Of a stretch of DNA of 64,000 nt, positions 56,397-64,000 are shown piece by piece. Within the stretch, counting starts at the first letter, position 1. Each line of letters opens with the position of its first letter. Source of the DNA: Zygnema cylindricum (Eukaryota; Streptophyta; Zygnematophyceae; Zygnematales; Zygnemataceae); assembly GCA_037447655.1 (NCBI GenBank), contig JBBHKE010001818.1, positions 43,938 through 107,937 of the forward strand. The letters are read 5' to 3'. The translations under genes were made by a program, and so were the position numbers. The notes beneath the pieces are model-generated. The model worked only from the letters and a program-made list of their open reading frames with translations, was not told the origin of the DNA and ran no database searches.

Positions 56397-57485
56397 TGAA
56401 TTTCTATGGGTTCCATTTTCCCACAGGAATCGTAGACCTAAAGAAGCTTATCTAGATAGTGTCGACTCCAAGTTGATACAAACCCAAATGACTAAGACCT
56501 TGACAATCAAAACTCGTATATAAATTCACCCTTGTGAAATAAGACTTTTTGTGTGCTCAGTTTCACCACAGAATGCAAAGCTTGAACATGTGTTTTGGAC
56601 AACATTCCCCACTTTGACTTTCCCTTAGAAATGCGGCCACCCTAGCAAAAAAAAACTCTAACCAACTACACCTTTGTGTAGCGTGGATTTGGTTGAGTTC
56701 GCAACAAAAAGAATCACTGAATTTGCTCCCCTGAGCAGTTAGTTATGGCTGGGGAAATACGGCATATAAATACAAAAGGTCTCTTGGAGAGAGGCGCCTC
56801 AAACACGCTACGTCCCTTAACTCCTACTCACAACTACCTACTACTCTATCCTAGGCCAATCAAAAAGAGTGTATAGTACAAAAAGGTACAGTGGCCGATT
56901 GTGCTTCTTGTATGGCCATTGTACAACATGGCCTTTTGGTTGACATTTTTAAACTTGGGAGCCATCGTTCCTCCTCCCATCTTTTCCGGCGTCCAATGTT
57001 ATGGCGCCACGTAGCAAAGCGCGCCGCTATGTGTGAAATCCGCCAAAGATTCATTCGGGTTTTTCGGGGGCGACGTCGTCCGTCCGATCATGTATTTTAC
57101 ACGGTTAGAATGGCGTCTACGAGCGCCGTTTGACTATACATGTCGTTTCAACAATTTTGGTGTGTTTGAAGTTTAAGTGACTTTTGTTTGAAACTTTAAT
57201 TAATCACCGAAGCACAAACGTGTATCGTTTTGTTAATGCCTAAATGGCTAAGGCGTAGGTATACAAAGATCTCCGTAGGGCCTTGGTTCAAATCTTGTTA
57301 GGGCAACGTTTTGGTAATCTATCAATTTGTCTACCTGTCTGCCTGTTTCTTTCTGACTATGGCGGTAGACATGGTGACTCTCTCTTTCTCTCTCATCACT
57401 CTATAGTCTAAATTAAGAAGTGAATATTAATTACTTCTTTTCAACATAGACAAATACACACCTAGAAAATACACACATTTAACAC
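56397..57485 (-). mobile_element. solo copia LTR (1089 bp), family-A-like
   Basis: TGAATTTCTATGGG at 56397 to TTTAACA at 57485, flanked by CCATC at 56392-56396 and 57486-57490. G1 has a single CCATC at the equivalent place. It shares the order of blocks with family A (TTTGCTCCCCTGAGCAGT, the tRNA-like stretch, CCTAGAAAATAC) but is clearly diverged. Confidence 0.9.
57240..57308 (+). other. tRNA-like segment, antisense within the solo LTR
   Basis: TGGCTAAGGCG (57245-57255) is a good A-box and GGTTCAAATCT (57285-57295) is one base off the B-box consensus. The spacing is about 40 bp, as in a tRNA. It resembles class II (Leu/Ser) tRNAs near the A-box, but acceptor pairing is not convincing. Confidence 0.55.
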
Positions 57486-57944
57486 CATCTTGGTTTTAAA
57501 TCTGTCTTTTGTGGAGATCATAGTTCGGGCGGGTAGTTGGCACTATCCATCCTTTGGGTGATTTTTGACTTTTTGCTGTTTGAAACCGAAAAGAGTCCTA
57601 TCGGTCTCGAGCTGCGGACACCGAGTGGTGAAGGAGGATCATACCAGTGTTCGGTACCATCGGGAGAGGTTTCGCCTTCTCTCTCTATCATCGTTGATTG
57701 CCGAGGTATGTTGAGCTTGCTTCGCTATTGTCCTTTCTTTTAACTTTTATTCTCTTTTCTAGGGCAAGGTGACAATGTTAAATCTGAAACGGCCAATTCT
57801 ATTTCTTTCCTATATTTCTACGTGGGAGTTCATTTGTGTCTTTTTTGGTAATCTTTTTTGGTTTCGGCAAAGTTTGGTCGCAATAGGCCGCTAGAACCCC
57901 TTAATCAGAAACAATGGGTTTTGAGGGAGCATTTGTTAAGACTT

Positions 57945-58237
57945 TTTGTTGTTAAGCACTAAATTGGGATCTCTTTCCGATTACCAAAATCCACCCCGTT
58001 TTTTCGGCCAAATGGGGAAAAGAACGGGGAGGGGGTATATTTTTCATCTTCCAATGCATTCATTTCCATTTCCTGTCCGATTATCTCTTATGCTTTGCAT
58101 GCATATCTACAAGAGGGATGGGAAGTAGAAATGGGCATTATCACCATCACGGGAAGCATCCGCATTTGGGGTTATTTGCAGGACTCCGGTGCAGACTATT
58201 TTTGGCGCCGGGCCTTATTCTTATGTTTCCCAAGCAC
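57945..58237 (+). repeat. second copy of the gypsy module in G2, truncated
   Basis: ATTGGGATCTCTTTCCGATTA onward matches the start of the G2 LTR (about 55400). It breaks at about 58237, where a copia LTR remnant starts. Equivalent to 51850-52140 in G1. Confidence 0.65.
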
Positions 58238-58356
58238 GCTCGACAAGTATGGGGACTTGAGAGAGGAGTGAGAGGCAGTCTGCCTTTGCTCCTTTGTTGT
58301 TTTATTTTACACCTTTTAGACTTAGAAAATACCAAACTGAAAACATTAATTCCTAC
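58238..58356 (-). mobile_element. truncated 3' LTR of copia element A3
   Basis: In element sense it starts at 58356 as CGTAGGAATTAATG after GGGGAG (TG mutated to CG) and runs through TATTTTCTAAGTCT for only about 119 bp before joining gypsy sequence. Confidence 0.65.
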
Positions 58357-58394
58357 GCTCCCCGTATTTTCTAGTCACTTTTAAATATATGACC

Positions 58395-58830
58395 ACACTT
58401 CTCCCTACAAGAATTTAATTTAGGAGAAGGTACAAGTTTGGTCATCATATCCGCAACCATCTCACTATTTGGTCTGTATTGTAAACTGATTACTTTGTTC
58501 TCCACTTACTCTCTAGCAAAATAAAGTCTAATATCCATATGTTTGGCTTTGAATTGGTGTTTGGGATTGGTAGGAATGGCAATGGCTGCCTGATTATAAC
58601 AAAAGATTTTTTGCACACCATTCTTAAGATGACCAAGCTCACCAAGCAAAGACTTTACCCACATCAATTATTTTACAGCACAGCAAGAGGCCATACACTG
58701 AGCCTCCATGGTGGACTGAGCAATAACCTTTTGTTGTTTGCTACTCTTACAGCAAACCACATCACCCACATACAATACATATCCAGAAGTACATCTCCTT
58801 ATAGGAGCATCCCTATAACTGGAATCACTT
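58395..58830 (-). pseudogene. copia element A3: RNase H, C-terminal part
   Basis: Minus-strand similarity to the A1 RNase H is clear in several frames: the tail (TKLVPSPK-like), a KHMDIRLYFAR-like block near 58540, STMEAQ near 58700 and the RRCTSGYVLYV block near 58790. Stops and shifts are frequent. It is cut at 58830 by a solo LTR. Confidence 0.75.
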
Positions 58831-59625
58831 TGTTGGAATTGAAAGCTTTAGTTCTCAGTAGATGAGGCTATGAGGAGAAAGTTAAGGGTGAAAGGAGCAA
58901 CTACTAAGGCTGCAATGTCAAAATAGTACAGCATGGCAGCATAGCAGTACACGCTACAAATTATATGACGTACGAAGATTGTGGAGATGTCGGAGTAAAT
59001 ATTATGTACAGTATAGGTTTGTCTTTTTGCTAATTAGTTTATTAGTGTAGATCTGTTCAGTCTGACATACCTCGAACTATTCATGTATACTTACAAAAGT
59101 TTAGGTAGATGGTAGATACCGTACGGCTGGTATGCATCCGTACATTCAGTAGTGATCACTCTGAGTGTAAGTTGTAGGACTTAGAATACTTTGAGTATCA
59201 TAGTCAAGTTTATCAAAGCAATGGCATACTATTTTCTACATCTTTGACCTGTTGGTGTGATCACTCCGTTTGGTTCTTTCATGTGAAACTTTGTGAAGTT
59301 ATTCTATGATATAGAATCTATATGTGTGTAAAGTTTCATTCTATTCTATTATCTGTGTGAGATTCTGTGAGAAGTCAAAGTGAATGGTTTGTAAAGCTGT
59401 CAGCTGTTTTTGGGAAACTTTGGAGCTTATATCTTGTAGATCCTTTGGTGGATTTGGCTATAACTTTGGGAGTTTACATTGTCTATAATATACTCTCTAT
59501 AGGTTTAGTTTAATGTGATTTTGTTCATTGTGGAGTAATCTGTGCTGTCACAAACACAGCTGTTAGAAGGGTAATCTGTGGTGCTTCCGAGAGTAATCCA
59601 TGGCTGAAATAGGCTATGTACAACA
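58831..59625 (+). mobile_element. solo copia family-C LTR (795 bp) in A3 RNase H
   Basis: TGTTGGAATTGAAAGC at 58831 to TATGTACAACA at 59625, flanked by CACTT (58826-58830) and CACTC (59626-59630), a one-mismatch duplication of the RNase H sequence. Only the second half matches the other family-C LTRs; the U3 part differs, so it is a subfamily. Confidence 0.82.
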
Positions 59626-60760
59626 CACTCCAAGTGGTGATGTCAGTATTGTCCCCACCCAAATCCAACCATAGATCTCTAATCCCTATAAGATATCTAA
59701 TGACTCTCTTAGCTGCCTTCCAATCTCTTTTAGTGGGAGCATTAAGACTCCTACTCAACACTCCTACAGTTGTCGCCAATTCCAGCTGAGTAGAATTCAT
59801 AAAATAGATTGGACTGCCCACTACTTGTATGTAAGTGAAATTCTGCATGAATTTCTGCTTTTCAGGACCTACTTCCTCATCCTAAATTATAACTCCTTCT
59901 TCCACACTCCCCTCACTTCCCTTCTTTAGCTCCATTGGAGTTCTACAACTATTAGCCTTGTCCATTTGAAACTTTTCAAACATGTTCCAAATGGCCTCTT
60001 TCGGAGTTAGTCTGATTATCTTTCTATCTTTGTCTCTCTCTACCTGAATTCCCAAAATATATCTTGCCTCCCCCATATCCTTCATCTCAAATCTGCTCTT
60101 TAGATCCGTTTTCAGATTATTAATTTTTTCCTTGGATTTACTTAAAACAAGCAAATCATCGACATAAATTGCAATTAAATTTATACCTTCCTCATCTTCA
60201 AACAGGTAAATTGAATGATGTGAGCTGATTTGTATTTTTCCTAGACTGGTAAGAAACTCATCAAGCTTCTTGCTCCACTATCCAGGCGCCTGTTTTAGGC
60301 AATAGAGAGATTTGATCAGCCGGAATACCTTGCTCTCCTCTCATTGTTCCACAAATCCTTCGGGTTGTCGCATGAAGATCTCCTCTTCTAGCTCTCCCTC
60401 TAGGAAGGTTGTTTTGATATCTATCTGGTGCACTTTCATGTATTATGCTGCCGCCAGGGAGGGAAATTTGACGACCGGAGCAAAGGTTTCCTCGTAGTTG
60501 ATTCTCTCTTTTTGAGTAAATCCTTTGACCACTAACAGGGCCTTGTAGCGCTCAATGGTGTTATCCGGGTTCAGTTTTAACTTGAAAACCCACTTCCACC
60601 CTATCGGTTTTCAGTTAGGTGGACAGTCCACCAACTTCCAAGTATCGGCCGCCATGATTGAGGCCATTTCCTCATTGATGGCTGTTTTTCATCGGTTTCT
60701 CTCCGGACAGTTCAATGCCTACTTGTAAGTCTAAGGTTCATCCAGGTGAGACAATATGGT
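59626..60760 (-). pseudogene. copia element A3: RT and start of RNase H
   Basis: From 60760 downwards: KLKLNPDNT and [11 protein letters not shown] near 60560, the linker stop-riddled region with IYVDD (near 60160), the frame 60154-59882 (MKDMGEARYILGIQVERD, CRTPMELKKG) and 59848-59626 (VVGSPIYFMNSTQ, LWLDLGGDNTDITTW). Several stops. Confidence 0.85.
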
Positions 60761-62030
60761 CACCTTGTTGTTGACTTGTTTTTCTTACAGCCTTTTGTTG
60801 CTTCTCTTTCCTCCCTCAAAATCTGCCGCTGGTATAGATAGCTCTCGTGGATTTCTTCTAACAGTTTCAGCTTCTCAACTCTCCCTTGGTTCCGGTACAT
60901 TTTCAACCAGGTCTTCCGCTTCTAGTCGTGGTGTCTCTTGAGGTTCCACTGTTTGTTCTTTTCCGGTCTGATTTGAACGTGCAAGATCATCATCTTCTCA
61001 AAAACCTAGATAATTGAGGAGCTCAAAGTCATCAAAATTTTTCGACTCAAATCTGATTTTGACTAACTTTCTATACTTAAAGGGATCTATAGATTTCCCT
61101 TCATCCATAACCACTAGATGCTTCACTAAAACTATATCTTATCTCTTAAGATCATAGACCTTATACACTTTTACATCTTCATCATATCCTAACAAATATC
61201 TAGGTTTTTCTTTCAGATCTATCTTCTAATTTGACCTATCTGTGTCCGAACTAAACACTTGACTATCGAAAACCTTTAAGTGTGAAATATATGGTTTTCG
61301 GCCGGTCCATCTCTCTTAGGGTGTTTGTCCTTTTATTGCCGATGTAAGAACTCTACTTTTGAGATAATTTGCACATTTCATTACTTTGGCCCAGAATCTC
61401 TTTCCTATGTTATTATCCGACAGCATACTTCTAGTACTATAATTTAGTGCCCTATTGAACCTCTCGGCTACACCATTCTGCTCAGGGTTTTCAGGAACTG
61501 TCTTTTGGTACTGTAATCCATCTTCTCTCAAAAATTCCTCAAACTGATTTGAGGTATACTCTCCCCCATTATCAATTCTAACTCTCTTAATACTAGTTTC
61601 ATGGAGTTTCTCACTCCATGCTTTATATTTTTTAACAATCCGTAAGGCCTCTCATTTATTTTTCACAAAATACACTCTTGAATATCGAGACCAATCATCG
61701 GTGATAGTCATCATAAACCTCTTACCTCCGGGTGAGGGCACCTTAGCCGGTCCCTAAATATCAGTGTGTACCAAATCTAACACTTTTTCTCCTTTAAAAG
61801 TGGCTTCTTTTGGGAAGGGTAACTTGTGTTCCTTACCTTGAGCACATCCAATACAATCACTTAGATTTTCACTCTCACGGAACTGAATCCCTTCCACTAC
61901 TCCCATCTTTTTCATTTCTTTTAACTTATCTACATGCACATGCCCAAGCCTCTTATGCCACAACATTATATCATAAGCACCAGAATAATAAAGATTATTC
62001 TTTTCATTGCTTAAAATCAGCCTAAACATC
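60761..62030 (-). pseudogene. copia element A3: integrase and linker
   Basis: Frame 62029-61754 has LWHKRLGHVHVDKL and IGCAQGKEHKLPFPK; frame 61531-61316 has NPEQNGVAERFNRAL with the catalytic Glu intact. Between them the core (RVDNGGEYTSNQFEE-like) is broken by stops. The linker to RT (60761-61300) is heavily shifted. Confidence 0.83.
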
Positions 62031-63470
62031 TATTCACTACCTTTTTTAGCAGTGAAATAAACTTCTTCCTCAAATTAAGAGTAAAGACTCATTTCCTAGT
62101 GCTAGTTTCAAAACCCTTATCATCTAACACCGATGTTGAGATAAGATTTTTTTTCAACTCTGGAATAAACAACACATCAGAGAATGTAACTATGGATGTT
62201 TTTCCCTCCACTAATACTTTCAGATCTATGGATCCTACTAAAGAGTGGTGACTACCCTCCCATCCCCGTACTCTATTTCTACGGTGGGAATCTTTCTCAT
62301 TTTTGTGAACATGTGCTTATCCTTACACATGCGTATTTAGCACATGAGTCCACAATCCAACCCGCTTCGTTTGTAAATCCCCCGAAGGCACATTTCTGTT
62401 TTCGTTGGATTTTGACCTCGATTTTCACCTCCATCTCCTCATTCTACAAGAGCTCCTCTTCCTCGGATTCCTCCTCAAGTACCTGCGTCACAAGAGCCTT
62501 TTTCTTTCCTTTCGGAGGTCCAAGCTACCCCTCCTTTAACCAAAGTTCATTTAGTTTAGAGCACTCCGCCATGTAGTGCCTTGATTCTTACACAAATTAC
62601 ATAATCCCTTTGAAGCCCTCGGTCTGGTCTCATCGGACTGATTTTTTTGTCCTCCTCCTCCATAATCCCTAAGCGGTTTCCTCGGATCCTTCCTCCAATA
62701 CGTCCCGACTGCAAAAGCCTTTCCACTTTTACCTCCCCTCCGAATTCCTATTGTATTCTCTCGGACGAGAATCATCCCTCCTATCGAGTTCCAAGTCCAC
62801 CTAGAATCTGGTAGATCTTGTACTTAATTAAATATATTCTCATATTCTTCGGGCAACTTCATGAGAAGACAGTTAACCTTCACCTTTTCAATTTCCACCT
62901 GTCTAGCGCTCTCTAACTCCATAAAAAGTGTCACCAGCTCATTACAGAAATCTAGCATCTTTCCCCCTTTGTATAAATATACATCTATTTTTTTATGTGC
63001 CAACTGTTGTTCCTGAATTCTACCACTATGGTACATTTCCATGAGTGCCACCCATAGATCCGATGCCCTTTCCACTTCCTAATGAGGTGATGCAAGTCTT
63101 TGGATGAGATGACGAAGAATGAAGTGTTTTGCCACCATGTTATTGTAAATCAAGGTATCAACATCATTCTCCTCATTCCTCGAAACATGTGACATGAATG
63201 CCAAACCGGTTGCGATGGGTGTTGCGATCGGTGTGATTTTCTTCTTTTCTTTCCCATTGTCCATCACACTGCTTTCCTCATCCTCATTCTTCTCCGGTGG
63301 AGCTGGATCCGTTTTTTTGGTAAACCTGGTCCCTACAAACCATGGAGGAATGCCCATGCTAGATGGACGACTCACTCGTGCACTCACTTCCCCCCAAAAC
63401 CGATTCTTGCAGAGAGCCCCTGTCATCATACTTGTCGAGCATGCCTGATTAACCTGAGGGAAGGGCCCAT
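62031..63470 (-). pseudogene. copia element A3: gag and protease
   Basis: Gag frames 63460-63079 (GALCKNRFWGEVSARV, HFILRHLIQRLASPH) and 63075-62824 (ASDLWVALMEMYHSG, LLMKLPEEYENI), a zinc-knuckle remnant GLCNLCKNQG near 62610 and protease WIVDSCAKY near 62360, where the Gly of Asp-Ser-Gly is Cys. The primer-binding site (63460-63474, reading GGGCTATGGGCCC) is worn. Confidence 0.83.
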
Positions 63471-63474
63471 AGCC

Positions 63475-64000
63475 CGGAGTCGTCGGCATTGGAGTCTTGC
63501 AAATAAACCCCGAATGCGAATGCTCCCCAAAATGATGATCATGCCCACTGTTGCCCACATCCCTCCCATAGATATGCATGCAAAATAGGAGAGATGCTTC
63601 GACAAGGAATAGGGATGAGCGCAGGGGAAGGCGGAAGTTATCCAATCCCCCTTCCTTCCCCCCCCCTTTGCCGAGGAAAGGGATTTTGATCTCGGTAATG
63701 GGGTTGATATCCAAATTTCCTCACTTAGTCAACCGTCACTAAGATATAAAAACAATTACCAGCTCCATTTATAGTTCCCACAAAACCAGGTGCTGAAGGG
63801 TACAGGGTGTGGCACCCAAGAGAAGGGGAGAAAGGTTGAATGCCAACACTCACCACACTGATTGCAGACGATTTTTTTGGGTAGCTGGGAGGACTGAGTG
63901 CAAGCTGATAAACAGGAAAGGGGATCGACAAAGTAAGTTAAGTGGAAAGTGGGTTCGTCTTCAAACCCCCGAAGATGGCAAGGGCCACATTAATCCGATT
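63475..64000 (-). pseudogene. Ty3/gypsy copy G3: integrase tail and start of 3' LTR
   Basis: From 64000 to about 63745 the minus strand matches the G2 region after integrase (CTTGCCATCTTCG, ACTTAACTTACTTTG). Then TTGACTAAGTGAGG corresponds to the purine tract, and 63715-63480 matches the 275-bp module (GCAAGACTCCAATGCCGAC at its end). It is joined to copia A3 gag near 63478. Confidence 0.7.

Larger units (their letters stand above)
55390..57905 (+). mobile_element. gypsy G2 LTR, split by a solo copia LTR
   Basis: 55390-56396 and 57491-57905 match the G1 LTR (shared GTAGTTGGCACTATC, near 51455 and 57533). It begins after GACTAAGAAGGGGGAAATTG. The insertion at 56397-57485 duplicated CCATC. Boundaries of the LTR itself are approximate. 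Confidence 0.65.

Overview
The window is eukaryotic, almost certainly from a streptophyte (land plant or charophyte alga) with a large, repeat-rich genome. This rests on one arabinogalactan-protein-like gene (4613-5533, minus strand, one GT-AG intron) in a sea of Ty1/copia and Ty3/gypsy retrotransposons, solo LTRs and short terminal-inverted-repeat elements. No bacterial operon, rRNA, CRISPR or convincing functional tRNA gene is present. I cannot name the species.

Layout. 1-3.97 kb: AT-rich non-coding DNA with one foldback MITE. 3.98-5.7 kb: a 206-bp unit in three near-identical tandem copies, then the single host gene. 5.7-8.1 kb: apparently low-copy DNA without a clear gene. 8.1-9.75 kb: a readable stack of nested DNA transposons (TA-flanked MITE, interrupted by a hAT-like MITE, interrupted by a second TA-flanked MITE, with a third abutting), each with its target duplication. 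9.75-14.4 kb: AT-rich, GTAC-rich DNA without genes. 14.4-21.6 kb: two copia LTRs in the same orientation bounded by GAAGA, enclosing unrelated LTR and gag pieces; one carries a further 1.5-kb insertion. 21.6-23.4 kb: GTAC-rich DNA and another MITE. 23.5-28.6 kb: decayed copia element E (minus). 28.7-40.0 kb: copia element B (plus), split by the near-complete copia element D (minus, 29012-36188, TSD GAGGG). 40.4-42.6 kb: copia fragment F (minus). 42.6-47.4 kb: copia element A1 (plus) with its 3' LTR. 47.4-49.7 kb: gag of copia element A2 with a solo LTR inside. 49.7-58.2 kb: two Ty3/gypsy copies with solo LTR insertions. 58.2-63.5 kb: copia element A3 (minus), split by a solo LTR. 63.5-64 kb: a third gypsy end (minus).

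Every retroelement gene seen is broken by stops, frameshifts, truncation or lost catalytic residues, so the window is a retrotransposon graveyard and none of these copies looks autonomous. Insertion order can be read from target duplications: D into B, and solo LTRs into A2 gag, into A3 RNase H and into a gypsy LTR.

Three features seem most worth a second look. (1) Several copia LTRs carry an antisense tRNA-like segment with Pol III A-box and B-box matches. (2) The copia primer-binding site is GGTTATGGGCCCAC, complementary to the anticodon arm of initiator tRNA-Met (a half-tRNA primer as in Drosophila copia), and gag translation starts in or runs across it. (3) A TA-inserting MITE family has two versions in which the repeated subterminal word changed in concert from TTAGCGT to TTAGAGT. 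All identities and counts were judged by eye.
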